64,000 nt of DNA. Source: JAAYDS01 sp012729155. Its GTDB lineage: Bacteria > Chloroflexota > Anaerolineae > UBA1429. The stretch spans positions 186,001 through 250,000 of the forward strand of contig DAIPBO010000001.1 in NCBI GenBank assembly GCA_036774405.1. The letters run 5' to 3'. The notes beneath the pieces are model-generated. The model was not told where the DNA came from and did no database searches. It saw only the letters and a list, made by a program, of their open reading frames with translations. Positions 1 through 8,268 of the stretch are shown piece by piece; position 1 is the first letter of the stretch; each line of letters opens with the position of its first letter. The translations under genes were made by a program, and so were the position numbers.

Positions 1-501
1 GGCCTCTAGCGTGTAAAACGTCCCGCTGCCGCCCGGATCGGTGGCCATTACGGCTGCGGCATCCAGGCTGCCGTCCTCGTTCAGATCGCCATAGGTGGCG
101 CTCAACAACGCGATCTCAACCTTGCTGGCAGAACCCTGTGTTTCTGCCACGCTCGCCCGGCCATCCACCAGGGTGACGTCCTGCTCGACCCACTGGCTGT
201 TGAGCGTTGCCGTCTGTAGCTGTTGCCACAGCAGAGCATCGCCTGGCAGCCAGAGTCGCTGGCCAACCTCGATGCGGTCGGGGTTGGCGATGAGATCCAC
301 ATCGCCCCTGGCCTCGGCCCGCGCTGTGGTGCTGGCAACGATCTCTGGGTAGCGGTCGGCCCCGCCGAGCAGCCTGGCCGCGATCTTACTCAGCCAGTCT
401 CCTTCTTGAACCACGTAAAACCCGCTGCTGCCATCGGCTCGCGCCTGTGCAGGTGCGGCCAGCAGCACCAAGAGCAGAAAGAGTGTCAGAAAACGCCTCA
501 T
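1..501 (-). CDS. Secreted LysM-domain protein (C-terminus outside window)
   Basis: The reading frame is open from an ATG at 501 to the window edge (167 codons), so the C-terminus is missing. Residues 1-22 form a signal peptide (MRRFLTLFLLLVLLAAPAQA). A LysM module follows at about residues 27-87: it begins FYVVQEGDWLSKIAARLLGG, contains NPDRIEVGQRLWLP, and would bind peptidoglycan or another GlcNAc polymer outside the membrane. After it comes a stretch containing YGDLNEDGSLDAAAV, an acidic Asp/Asn-Gly loop of the kind found in FG-GAP or dockerin-like calcium sites. It is transcribed away from the TspO-like gene. Function beyond cell-wall attachment cannot be read from the fragment. Confidence 0.75.
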   Translation of the reverse strand, partial: MRRFLTLFLLLVLLAAPAQARADGSSGFYVVQEGDWLSKIAARLLGGADRYPEIVASTTARAEARGDVDLIANPDRIEVGQRLWLPGDALLWQQLQTATLNSQWVEQDVTLVDGRASVAETQGSASKVEIALLSATYGDLNEDGSLDAAAVMATDPGGSGTFYTLEA

Positions 502-637
502 GCAATCCTCCCACGATGTGATCTTACCAGGTGACGCGTCTCGCCGCCCAGAGGTTCCCGTTGCGCGCGCTGGGCTTTGGCGCTATGCTGCAGTTGTGCC
601 TTCTCATGAGCACAATGGTGGAGCAAGAGGGGGAGCG

Positions 638-1438
638 ATGAAACCGACGACGAGACGATGGATCAACGTGGGTGCGTTCCTGTTCGCTGCGGCAGTGAAT
701 GGGCTCGCCAACGTGTTGCGCTTTGGCGGCAACACCACTGGCCAGGTGTCGGAAGCGATTGATGCCGTGTTTACCCCGGCTGCCTACGTGTTTAGTATAT
801 GGGGGCTCATCTACCTCTGGTTGCTGGCCTATGTGGTCTATCAGGCGCTGCCCTCGACGGCCGATGCGCCGTTTCAGCGGCAGATCGGCGTGCTCTTTGC
901 TGTGAACATGGTCGCCAACGCCATCTGGATGTTCTGCTGGCACTATAAATGGTTCGGGGCGACGATGGTTCTGATGGCCATCATTCTGGTGACGCTGGTG
1001 CTCATCTATATACGACTGGGCACGGGTGTGAGACAGGCCAGACCGCTGGTACAGTGGCTGGTGCGAGCGCCCTTTAGTGTCTACCTGGGCTGGATCTGCG
1101 TAGCGGCGATCGCGAACGCCTCAACGCTGCTGATCGACCTCAACTGGAACCGCTGGGGCCTGCGTGAGACAGACTGGGCCGTTATCATGTTGCTGGTGGG
1201 CACTGCGCTGTCAGCGGTCTTTTCGCTGCTGCGACGCGACTGGCTGGTCAACCTGGTCGTTGTCTGGGCTTTTGTCGGTGTGTTTATGTCGAACAATGGC
1301 GTCGAAGGACGCATGGGAGCAGCCATTGTTGCCCTGGTATGTGCGGTGTTGGCCGCCGCCGGGCTGGTGGCGGGGCTCATCTGGGGGAGGCGCCCCAAGC
1401 CCATCCCCGCACCGCAGAGTCTGACCGACGCGCCGTAG
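638..1438 (+). CDS. TspO/MBR-like tryptophan-rich membrane protein
   Basis: Integral membrane protein of 266 residues with about seven hydrophobic segments. The stretch FTPAAYVFSIWGLIYLWLLA near residue 50 and the Trp-rich later helices (NAIWMFCWHYKW, LNWNRWGL) resemble the long bacterial relatives of TspO/MBR sensory proteins, which bind tetrapyrroles or are of unknown role. The open frame extends upstream to 500, but ATG 638 follows AGAGGGGGAGCG at the right distance and removes a non-hydrophobic 46-residue extension. Single gene, with an intrinsic terminator about 75 nt after the stop. Family assignment is by pattern only, and the ligand is unknown. Confidence 0.7.
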   Translation: MKPTTRRWINVGAFLFAAAVNGLANVLRFGGNTTGQVSEAIDAVFTPAAYVFSIWGLIYLWLLAYVVYQALPSTADAPFQRQIGVLFAVNMVANAIWMFCWHYKWFGATMVLMAIILVTLVLIYIRLGTGVRQARPLVQWLVRAPFSVYLGWICVAAIANASTLLIDLNWNRWGLRETDWAVIMLLVGTALSAVFSLLRRDWLVNLVVVWAFVGVFMSNNGVEGRMGAAIVALVCAVLAAAGLVAGLIWGRRPKPIPAPQSLTDAP

Positions 1439-1513
1439 AGCCAACGACAACTGTGGCACTCTGCGTAAATTCTTGGCGCGTGGTACTAACGAACACGATC
1501 ACGAATGATCTCC

Positions 1514-1547
1514 AAAGAGCCGCCCACGTGTTGTGGAGCGGCTCTTT
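1514..1547 (+). terminator. Intrinsic terminator after TspO-like gene
   Basis: Perfect 10-bp stem AAAGAGCCGC / GCGGCTCTTT (1514-1523 with 1538-1547), ending in TTTT. It lies about 75 nt past the stop codon at 1438. The loop can extend the stem with CCA/TGG. Confidence 0.75.
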
Positions 1548-2002
1548 TCTGTGGCCCACTTCTTGTGGTATTGCCGAGCGTGTCGCTTGAGAAACGTAGA
1601 GGGCTCGACATGCCCCTTGTCATCTCGGGCGGCAACTGGTATGATCAGGGCAATCTGGTGGCTGGCACCCAGCGATGGATCTACCGCCGCCGACAGCCCC
1701 TCTCGAGGTTGTGACTAGAGGACTCTGACGATCACCAGAGTCTTTGCGCAGGCAAATACGCCGTCATGGCTCGCGGTTAGGCGTGTTCTAACACTGAGGA
1801 ATCGGCTTTGCCTACACCCTCTCGTCGCTATTGGCGCAGCCTTGGCCTATCCGCCAGACTGCCGCAGGGGCTTTGATCAAGTCTGGCGGCTATAGGGGCC
1901 GGAGCCCTCACGCATCCGGTCTTGTGTACCGTTTACCTTGTGGGTGTACACCTGTGTGATGGGCCAAGGTCGCTGCGGCACCATAGTGGGGGATGATGAC
2001 CG
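1548..2002 (+). other. Non-coding region ahead of dnaA with several inverted repeats
   Basis: No convincing gene is seen in the roughly 455 bp between the terminator at 1514-1547 and dnaA. It contains GACTCTG/CAGAGTC at 1721-1742, followed by TTT; GTGTT-CT-AACAC at 1783-1794; a perfect 10-bp stem CCGCCAGACT/AGTCTGGCGG at 1851-1860/1880-1889; and the palindrome GGTGTACACC at 1943-1952, with a related half GTGTACC at 1924-1930. It may hold the dnaA promoter, autoregulatory sites or an origin. I found no TTATCCACA-type DnaA box, so calling it oriC is not supported. Confidence 0.5.
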
Positions 2003-3430
2003 ATGGATGCATACCAGCTCTGGCAGGCAACGCTGGGTCAACTGCAGCTCCAGCTTGAGCGTCCCACCTTCGACACCTGGGTGCGAGATACACATGCCCT
2101 CTCGTACGAGGACGGTGTGCTGGTGGTGGGGGTGCACAACGCCTTTGCACAGGGCTATCTCGAAGGGCGCATGTACGGCGATATCCAGAGGGTGGCCTCT
2201 ACCGTGGCGCGGCGCACCGTTACCTTGCGCTTTGTGGTGCAGCGCAACGGCCCCATCGATGAGGGCGAGACCGTTCCCGGGCCCATTTGGGCGGGGCAGC
2301 AGCCGGCAGCCGAAGCCGCTGCCCTAGGGGGGACGGACCCCAAGGACAGCCATCTCAACCCTCGCTACACGTTTGAGGACTTTATCGTTGGGCAGTCGAA
2401 CCGCCTGGCCCACGCAGGTAGCCTCGCTGTGGCCGAAAAGCCCGGGCAGGCCTACAACCCATTGTTCATCTATGGCGGCGCAGGTCTCGGCAAGACGCAT
2501 CTGTTGCACGCCATCGGCAACCGCGCAGTGGCGCGGGGCTTGCGCACGCTCTATGTCTCGACCGAGACGTTCACCAATGAGCTGATCAACGCCATTCGCC
2601 TGCGCACCACAGACGATTTCCGCGCCAAATACCGCACCATCGAGCTGTTGTTGCTCGACGATGTCCAGTTCCTGATCAGCAAAGACGCCACTCAAGAAGA
2701 GTTCTTTCACACCTTTAACGACCTCTATCAAGAGAACCGCCAGATTGTGCTGTCGAGCGACCGGCCGCCCAAGGCGTTCATCAGCCTCGAAGAGCGGCTG
2801 CGTTCACGGTTCGAGTGGGGCCTGATCGCCGATGTCAAGGCTCCCGACTATGAGACGCGCATGGCGATACTGGCCACCAAGGCTGAGAGCCAGGGGCTTT
2901 TTGTGCCCAATGAGGTGCTCGCGGCCATCGCCAGCCGCATCGAGTCCAATATCCGCGAGCTAGAGGGCGCTCTGACGCGGGTGACGGCCTACGCCAGCAT
3001 GCTCGGCGAGCCGCTCACCATGGCCACGGTCGAGCGGGCGCTTGGCGAGACAGCCATGCCTGCACCGCGGGTGTCGGTTGACGACGTACAGCGCATCACC
3101 TGCGAATACTATGGTGTTACGCGCGACCAGCTGCTGGGACGCAAGCGTAGCCAGAACATCGCCCTGTGCCGGCAGGTGGCCATGTATCTGGTGCGCGACC
3201 TACTGGGACTCTCTTACCCGCAAATCGGCCAGGCGTTTGGCGGGCGCGACCATACCACAGCACTCTACGCCTGCGACAAGCTGACCACCCTCTATGATGA
3301 AGACGATGGCATGCGCCAGCAGATCATCGAGGTCAAGAACCGTCTCTCTGGCCGGCCCTCGGCAGCCACGCCTGAGCGGATCGATCGGCCTCGACAGCCC
3401 CACCGGTTGGGGGCAGCGTCTCGGCGCTGA
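2003..3430 (+). CDS. dnaA: Chromosomal replication initiator protein DnaA
   Basis: Binds origin DNA and opens it in an ATP-dependent way; also a transcription factor. At 475 residues it has all four domains. Domain I (DAYQLWQATLGQLQLQ...FDTWVR) is at the N-terminus, followed by a short linker. The AAA+ domain carries Walker A GGAGLGKTHLL near residue 158, Walker B LLLDDVQF near 215 and a sensor region LRSRFEWGL. The C-terminal DNA-binding domain carries the signature FGGRDHTTALYA near 410, close to the canonical GGRDHTTV. ATG 2003 sits behind GGGGGATGATGACCG. There is no dnaN, recF or gyrB beside it, so this is a solitary dnaA. The last 40 residues are a basic, low-complexity tail. Confidence 0.97.
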   Translation: MDAYQLWQATLGQLQLQLERPTFDTWVRDTHALSYEDGVLVVGVHNAFAQGYLEGRMYGDIQRVASTVARRTVTLRFVVQRNGPIDEGETVPGPIWAGQQPAAEAAALGGTDPKDSHLNPRYTFEDFIVGQSNRLAHAGSLAVAEKPGQAYNPLFIYGGAGLGKTHLLHAIGNRAVARGLRTLYVSTETFTNELINAIRLRTTDDFRAKYRTIELLLLDDVQFLISKDATQEEFFHTFNDLYQENRQIVLSSDRPPKAFISLEERLRSRFEWGLIADVKAPDYETRMAILATKAESQGLFVPNEVLAAIASRIESNIRELEGALTRVTAYASMLGEPLTMATVERALGETAMPAPRVSVDDVQRITCEYYGVTRDQLLGRKRSQNIALCRQVAMYLVRDLLGLSYPQIGQAFGGRDHTTALYACDKLTTLYDEDDGMRQQIIEVKNRLSGRPSAATPERIDRPRQPHRLGAASRR

Positions 3431-3452
3431 CCGCGGGAGCGTGGACACCCCT

Positions 3453-3482
3453 CCAGCCGCAAGAGCAAGCTGAGGCGGCTGG
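3453..3482 (+). terminator. Hairpin after dnaA
   Basis: 8-bp stem CCAGCCGC/GCGGCTGG (3453-3460 with 3475-3482), 22 nt after the dnaA stop, without a T-run. The rest of the gap to 3646 shows nothing I can name. Confidence 0.4.
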
Positions 3483-3646
3483 GTGACATTCGTTGAGCCC
3501 GTCGATGCTCATGCTCACGGCAGGCGGCACCAAACCGGGCGACCAACGGGCCGACGCCGATCGAGCGCAGACGCCGCGTTGCCACTGGTCCGGCAGCCCT
3601 GCCCGTAGGCCAGCCCTCCTGACGCGGCTTCACAGACTGCTCTGGT

Positions 3647-4618
3647 TTACTCGCGCTCGTACCCCGCCGCGGCCTGCCGCGCAAAGTCGGCCACGCTTTG
3701 ACGCAGCGGCTCGGGCGATAGCACCACGGCTGCCCCTCCCCACGGCAAGATGCGTGCGCGGGCGTTCTCGAGGCTTACAAAGGGGAGTGCGACGATCAGC
3801 CAGTCGTCAGTCTGGGCGGATCGCGCCTCATCCAGGTTCTGCCTCTGGCCGGGAAATTGCCGATGCAGCTCTGCCAGGAGCGAGACGTGCAGCCGCAGCC
3901 GAACCCAGTAGGGCCGTTGATCTGCCACCATGGCACGGCTGGCGCGCTGCCAGTGAGCCTTTAGGTCAAAGTCGGCGGGCACTGTCGCCGGTGAGTTCAC
4001 GGCCTCGGCTGCCAGCAAGTGATCGACCCGAAAGACCACCAGATGAGCCGTAGGCTTTCCTGCTTCGCCAAGCCCTGCCACGAGATACCAGCGACCTGCC
4101 TTGGACACCAGCCCGTACGGATCGATCTCTAGCCACAGCGGTTCCCCATGCGGGCCAGGCCGGGCCACGCGTAGCCGTCGGCCAGCGTTCACAGCGTCAT
4201 ACACCTCGGCTAGCAGCGGCACCGCTGGCTGAGCCTCGTTATCCCACGGCTCGGGGTCGAGATAGAGACGCGCCGCCGGCAGCCCTGTACTCTGCGAAGC
4301 CGCCGCTTTGAGCAACGCCTGCCGCAGCGCCACGCCCAGACCAAGCTGCTCGAGTGGCGCGGGCACCGCTAGAGCGGCCAATGCGCTCGCCTCGGATGCG
4401 GTCAGGCCGGTCAGGCTGCTGCGGTAGCCATCGAGCAGGCTGCAGCCGCCGCCGGGGCCGCGCTCGCTCACCACGGGCACACCGGCCATGCTCAACGCTT
4501 CCATGTCGCGATAGACGGTGCGCTCCGAGACCTCGAGTTCGTCGGCGAGCATGGCTGCCGTCAACTTGCCGCGAGATTGTAGCAGCATCAGCAAAGCCAA
4601 CAGTCGATCGGCGCGCAT
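3647..4618 (-). CDS. YafY-type transcriptional regulator (HTH_11-WYL)
   Basis: Regulator of 323 residues. The N-terminal winged helix-turn-helix of the HTH_11/DeoR type spans residues 1-60 (MRADRLLALLMLLQSRGKLT, then LEVSERTVYRDMEALSMAGVPV). A WYL effector-binding domain follows at about 140-215 (LRVARPGPHGEPLWLEIDPYGLVSKAGRWYLVAG), and the C-terminal WCX extension runs to about residue 315. WYL domains sense ligands, possibly nucleotides or nucleic acid. It is transcribed divergently from the GyrI-like gene at 4767, with a palindrome between them, which suggests that it regulates itself and that partner. This gene pairing is common in bacteria. Confidence 0.9.
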   Translation of the reverse strand: MRADRLLALLMLLQSRGKLTAAMLADELEVSERTVYRDMEALSMAGVPVVSERGPGGGCSLLDGYRSSLTGLTASEASALAALAVPAPLEQLGLGVALRQALLKAAASQSTGLPAARLYLDPEPWDNEAQPAVPLLAEVYDAVNAGRRLRVARPGPHGEPLWLEIDPYGLVSKAGRWYLVAGLGEAGKPTAHLVVFRVDHLLAAEAVNSPATVPADFDLKAHWQRASRAMVADQRPYWVRLRLHVSLLAELHRQFPGQRQNLDEARSAQTDDWLIVALPFVSLENARARILPWGGAAVVLSPEPLRQSVADFARQAAAGYERE

Positions 4619-4675
4619 GGCTCCCTTTGTGTAGTCGCAGGCGATCTGGCCACGACGATATCATATCACAATTTC

Positions 4676-4692
4676 CTGACAGTAGATGTCAG
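4676..4692. promoter_or_regulatory. Candidate operator in divergent promoter region
   Basis: Perfect inverted repeat CTGACA-N5-TGTCAG between the divergent WYL-regulator and GyrI-like genes. CTGACA can serve as a -35 on the plus strand, with TATGGC 17 bp downstream. A related palindrome (TTGACATCTGTCAG on the minus strand) lies at the promoter of the thioredoxin-NHL gene near 14006-14019. Confidence 0.5.
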
Positions 4693-4766
4693 TTTATCTA
4701 TGGCATGATCTAGTTGTTGCGCAACAGCGTGTCGCACGTTCAGACGGTATGGTGCAGGAGGATGAG

Positions 4767-5228
4767 ATGTCTATGCAGCTCAATGTACGTATTGTGACCC
4801 TTCCGGCCATGAGGGTGGCGAGTTTCTATGGCTATGGCGCTGAACCCGAGATGATGGCCCATCAGAAGCTGGCGGTCTGGGCAGGCCCGCGGGGGCTGCT
4901 GCAGCCTAACTCGGGGCGGCTGGTCTTTGGCTTTAACAATCCCAGCCCATCGTCCGGCAGCCCGAACTATGGCTACGAGTTCTGGATGACACTGGATGCC
5001 GACGAGGACCCGGGCGAAGGAATTGACGTCAAGCAGTTCGACGGCGGGCTATATGCTGTCACGCGCTGCGTGGGAACGCAGATCATCGGTGAGGTCTGGG
5101 AGCGGCTGGCGGCCTGGCGCAACGGCACGCACTATCGTTTTGGCAACCATCAGTGGCTCGAAGAGCACATCGACGTCTGGAACGACGATCAGTTCGTGCT
5201 CGATCTCTTTCTGCCCATCGTCGGGTAA
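4767..5228 (+). CDS. GyrI-like / AraC effector-binding domain protein
   Basis: Cytoplasmic protein of 153 residues made of one GyrI-like small-molecule-binding fold. It begins with a beta-strand (MQLNVRIVTLPAMRVASFYG), has the mid-protein segment GYEFWMTLDADEDPGEGI, and ends with HIDVWNDDQFVLDLFLPI. Such proteins bind or hydrolyse hydrophobic cations, or act as ligand sensors next to regulators. GGAGG at 4757-4761 favours ATG 4767 (or 4773) over upstream in-frame starts. It is divergent from the WYL regulator, and the shared palindrome suggests common control. The ligand is unknown. Confidence 0.75.
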   Translation: MSMQLNVRIVTLPAMRVASFYGYGAEPEMMAHQKLAVWAGPRGLLQPNSGRLVFGFNNPSPSSGSPNYGYEFWMTLDADEDPGEGIDVKQFDGGLYAVTRCVGTQIIGEVWERLAAWRNGTHYRFGNHQWLEEHIDVWNDDQFVLDLFLPIVG

Positions 5229-5242
5229 GGCTGCGTCGCTGT

Positions 5243-5272
5243 CAGGGGCTGGCTGTGCATTGCCAGCCCCTG
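5243..5272 (+). terminator. Hairpin after GyrI-like gene
   Basis: 11-bp perfect stem CAGGGGCTGGC/GCCAGCCCCTG with an 8-nt loop, 14 nt past the stop at 5228. There is no T-run. Confidence 0.5.
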
Positions 5273-5511
5273 GCTCGTGTGCCTCTAGGTAGCCCTCTCG
5301 GGCGCTGGACTGCAGGGCCTGCGATACCCAGAATGCCGCCACCGCTCTGGTTGTCCACCGCCGCCGTTGGCCTGGCGACGCCCGGGTGGGCACATGGCCC
5401 GTCACCCGCAGGCCAGACGTGTCGCCAGAACGGACTTTACGTGGCTTCAGGGGCGCGCTACAGTAATCTGGGTACTTGGCGGCGCTGGAGACAGTGCAGG
5501 GAGTGATCACA

Positions 5512-6003
5512 GTGCAGACACTCGTGGTGTATGAGTCGTTCTTTGGCAACACAGAGCAGGTGGCCGGCGCCATCGGCGCGGCCATCGAGGGAGCTCGGGG
5601 TCAGCAGGGCGAGGTGGTGGTCCGTAAGGTCAACGAGGTGTCACGAGGCGATCTCCAGGGCATAGAGCTTCTGGTGGTGGGGGCGCCCACGCGTGCCTTT
5701 CGGCCGTCACCTGGTGTGGCGCAATGGCTCGCAGCGCTGCCAGCAGGAGCTCTGCAGGGCATGGCCGTGGCTGCGTTCGATACGCGCATCTCGCCTGACG
5801 ATGCCAACTCGGCGGTGTTGCGATTCATGGTCAAGCTCTTTGGTTGGGCCGCTGAGAAGATCGCCAAACGCCTAGCGGCCCGTGGTGGGCGGCAGGTCGC
5901 GTCTCCGTTGGGCTGCTATGTGCTCGGGTCCGAGGGGCCGCTCAGAGAGGGTGAGTTGGATCGGGCGGCAGACTGGGCGCGGCAGGCGGCCGCGCAGGCG
6001 TAG
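5512..6003 (+). CDS. Flavodoxin family protein
   Basis: FMN-binding electron-transfer protein of 163 residues. The phosphate-binding loop VVYESFFGNTEQVAGAI lies near residues 5-21, followed by a GAPTRAF segment near 60 and a further FMN-loop region around AVAAFDTRIS. A GTG start at 5512 is preferred because it follows CAGGGAG at about 9 nt and puts the first beta-strand (QTLVVYES) right at the N-terminus; the frame is open further upstream. It is monocistronic. It could be a domain-type flavodoxin used in stress or respiration; no partner gene is adjacent. Confidence 0.85.
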   Translation: MQTLVVYESFFGNTEQVAGAIGAAIEGARGQQGEVVVRKVNEVSRGDLQGIELLVVGAPTRAFRPSPGVAQWLAALPAGALQGMAVAAFDTRISPDDANSAVLRFMVKLFGWAAEKIAKRLAARGGRQVASPLGCYVLGSEGPLREGELDRAADWARQAAAQA

Positions 6004-6024
6004 GGCTAGCACTGAGAACGCAAC

Positions 6025-6061
6025 ACCTGTGGCCAGCACGGTTATCGTGCCGACCACAGGT
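6025..6061. terminator. Hairpin in the convergent gap after flavodoxin
   Basis: ACCTGTGG/CCACAGGT outer stem (6025-6032 with 6054-6061) with an inner GCACG/CGTGC stem. It sits between convergent genes and could end both transcripts. There is no T-run. Confidence 0.45.
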
Positions 6062-6089
6062 GCCAGCTCATTCGCTCAAGAACGGGCGA

Positions 6090-6782
6090 TCAGCCCACCT
6101 TCTTGGCGCTCATTTCGCCGCGCCGCTTTTCGATGATGTCGCCTACATCCCAGTCGTTCGAGGGGCTGATGTCTTTGGTGCGGCCATTCTCGAGCTGTAG
6201 CCGCGCATATCTGACGTAACGGTAGCTCACCGTTCCGTCGTCGTCGTCGGTTTCGCGGACACGTTTGGTGCCAAACTCGAGGATGCGCCCGCGCCACTGA
6301 CCGCTCATCGTGAAAAAGCTGATGATGGCCGAGAGCAACACCGGAGCGATCATCACCTTCGGGATGTCGCCGTAGCCAAAATCATCCGCGAAGGTGGCGA
6401 TCAAGACGCCGATGACGATAAAGATCAGTATCGCCAGCAGCAGTGCCTTGAGGGTGTTGACGAACAGCTTGCCCCACCCGCCCTCCAGCGGCGGCAATGC
6501 CTGGGGGCGTTGCTGCGCCTGGGCATAGGCTGGCGCACCTGGCGCTGCTGAGGGGGGAGCGCTGGGCGCCACGGGGTAGGGCGAGGCCGCCTGCCACTGA
6601 CCATCTTGCCAGACGAACCAGCGGCCGCTACCCTGCTGCATCATCCAGGTGCGGCCGAGGGTATCGGTCACGCGAATCTGCGCGAGCTGGTCGCGGAACA
6701 CCTCGGGGCTGATCTGCTGGGCGGCCAGCGCGCTGGTGAGCTGTTGATACTGCGCCTCGGCCTGGCGGAAAGGGTCGCTCAT
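6090..6782 (-). CDS. Uncharacterised membrane protein with N-terminal Trp-rich module
   Basis: Protein of 230 residues with no family I can name. Residues 5-65 form a helical stretch (AEAQYQQLTSALAAQQISPE) followed by a Trp-rich beta unit (GRTWMMQQGSGRWFVWQDGQW). This unit recurs in Chloroflexota and Actinobacteria membrane proteins and looks like a small protein-interaction module. A Pro/Ala-rich linker precedes one or two transmembrane helices (LKALLLAILIFIVIGVLIATF, then APVLLSAIISFF). The C-terminal part is acidic then basic and cytoplasmic. AGGAGG with 5-nt spacing supports ATG 6782 rather than the in-frame ATG 6797. It is convergent with the flavodoxin gene. Confidence 0.65.
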   Translation of the reverse strand: MSDPFRQAEAQYQQLTSALAAQQISPEVFRDQLAQIRVTDTLGRTWMMQQGSGRWFVWQDGQWQAASPYPVAPSAPPSAAPGAPAYAQAQQRPQALPPLEGGWGKLFVNTLKALLLAILIFIVIGVLIATFADDFGYGDIPKVMIAPVLLSAIISFFTMSGQWRGRILEFGTKRVRETDDDDGTVSYRYVRYARLQLENGRTKDISPSNDWDVGDIIEKRRGEMSAKKVG

Positions 6783-6931
6783 CTCGTCCTCCTGCATCGG
6801 ATGTCAGCCGGCGCTATTCTACACACCATGTTCATGAAGCGCCAGTTGGCACCATGATGCTGGGCTTCGATCAGCCACGTGACGCTTGCCAGCAAGATGA
6901 TGGTTGCTTAGCATGGGCGGCGAGGAGCAAC

Positions 6932-8197
6932 ATGAATCAAAGTTCTTCCAGGCTGGCCATCGCCCTAGTGGTGGTCGTTCTTCTGAATGGCGCGGCAGCC
7001 GATGCTCAGGCGCCGAGCCTCGGCGCCCCGCCGTTGCCCACGCCCACGCCAGTGCACAGCGTCACTGTCTGTGCGACAGGCTGCGACCATGACACGCTGG
7101 CGGCGGCTCTGGCGGCAGGGGCCGATGAACTCTGGCTACGTGACCCACTGTACACGGTGGCGGGGCTGATGATCGATCGACGGGTCATCATTCGCGCCTC
7201 GGCTGATACGCGCCCCATCTTGCAGGCGGCCGAGAGGAGCGCAGCGGCCGATGAGCGGCTTTTCTGGGTGCAGCCAGGGGGACAGCTCGTGCTGCAAAGC
7301 CTGGTGCTACAGCATGGCCGCGCTACCGATGGCGCAGGCGGTGGGTTGGCGCTCAACGAGGGACGTCTGGAAGCCTATGACTGCGAATGGCGTAGGGGGC
7401 TCGCGACCATGGGGGGCGCTCTGCTCAACAAGGGCCAAGCGCGCCTGGCTCGCTGTTGGCTCTATGACAATGCTGCCGATGGTGCCACGCACGATGGCCT
7501 GGCGGGATCGGGCGGGGCGGTGCTGGGCATCAGTGGCAGCAGCCTCTCTATGCAGAACTGCACCCTCTCGCAGAATCGCTCGCAGGTGGTGGGCGGCGGC
7601 ATCCATCTGCAGCGTGCGGCCAAGGCATGGTTCAGCAATCTCACGGTCACCGACAACGAGTCGCGAGGCGTCGTCGGCGGCCTGGCCGTCTTTGGAGAGG
7701 CGCATCTCGAACATTGCACTGTAGCGCGCAACCGTGCCGGCATGGCGGGCGGCGCCTATGTGGCCGGCCTGCTCAAGACCACAGCGGGGCTCTATGCCGA
7801 TAACTGGGCCGGCGATCTCGTTTTGGCGCCTCGCAGCGGCGCTCATGAGGAGCTCAACCTGTTGCTGCAAGGGGCTAACCTGGTGGCCGATGGGCAGATC
7901 GATGGCGCTTTGTACGGCGCTGCGCGTCTGGGAGAGCTCAATGATGAGTGCGGCGCCGTGCCGGTGGTCCTCCTGTTGCCGGGCAGCGCGGCCATCGACC
8001 GAGCATCGTCCAGCGACACGACGCTACAGACCGACGCCTGTGGGCAGCCGCGCTTCTCTCGCTATCTCGGCCTCACTGGCGCGAGTAGAGGTGAGGGGGA
8101 TCTGGGCGCCTATGAGCTACAGCCCGAGCGCGACGGCGCCTGGCAAGCGCTGGCCCGTAGCCTGCACCATGTGTGGATTCGTCTGGGTGGTCGATAG
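6932..8197 (+). CDS. Secreted parallel beta-helix protein (choice-of-anchor Q type)
   Basis: Exported protein of 421 residues. The signal peptide (LAIALVVVVLLNGAAADAQA) is followed by a short Pro/Thr linker and then by repeated right-handed beta-helix turns (for example GGGLALNEGRLEAYDCEW, GGALLNKGQARLARCW, GGGIHLQRAAKAWFSN), as in PbH1/polymorphic outer-membrane-like repeats. The C-terminal DACGQPRFSR plus GDLGAYE is the choice-of-anchor Q ending. ATG 6932 follows GAGGAG; the open frame upstream adds 26 non-signal residues. It is probably a surface polysaccharide-binding or structural protein. No lyase catalytic motif was identified. Confidence 0.75.
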   Translation: MNQSSSRLAIALVVVVLLNGAAADAQAPSLGAPPLPTPTPVHSVTVCATGCDHDTLAAALAAGADELWLRDPLYTVAGLMIDRRVIIRASADTRPILQAAERSAAADERLFWVQPGGQLVLQSLVLQHGRATDGAGGGLALNEGRLEAYDCEWRRGLATMGGALLNKGQARLARCWLYDNAADGATHDGLAGSGGAVLGISGSSLSMQNCTLSQNRSQVVGGGIHLQRAAKAWFSNLTVTDNESRGVVGGLAVFGEAHLEHCTVARNRAGMAGGAYVAGLLKTTAGLYADNWAGDLVLAPRSGAHEELNLLLQGANLVADGQIDGALYGAARLGELNDECGAVPVVLLLPGSAAIDRASSSDTTLQTDACGQPRFSRYLGLTGASRGEGDLGAYELQPERDGAWQALARSLHHVWIRLGGR

Positions 8198-8209
8198 CCC
8201 TGCGCCGGG

Positions 8210-8238
8210 TTGATGCTCACCCTTTTGGGCGCTATAAT
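8210..8238 (+). promoter_or_regulatory. Sigma-70-type promoter of NfeD-flotillin operon
   Basis: TTGATG at 8210-8215 and TATAAT at 8233-8238, spaced 17 bp. The start codon of the NfeD-like gene is 31 nt downstream of the -10. Confidence 0.8.
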
Positions 8239-8268
8239 GACCTTCGGTGAGGTCGTTGGGAGGTGATC

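Noticed and set aside
1548..2002. Chromosomal origin with DnaA boxes
   Set aside because: No TTATCCACA or close variants were found by eye; position beside dnaA alone is not enough.
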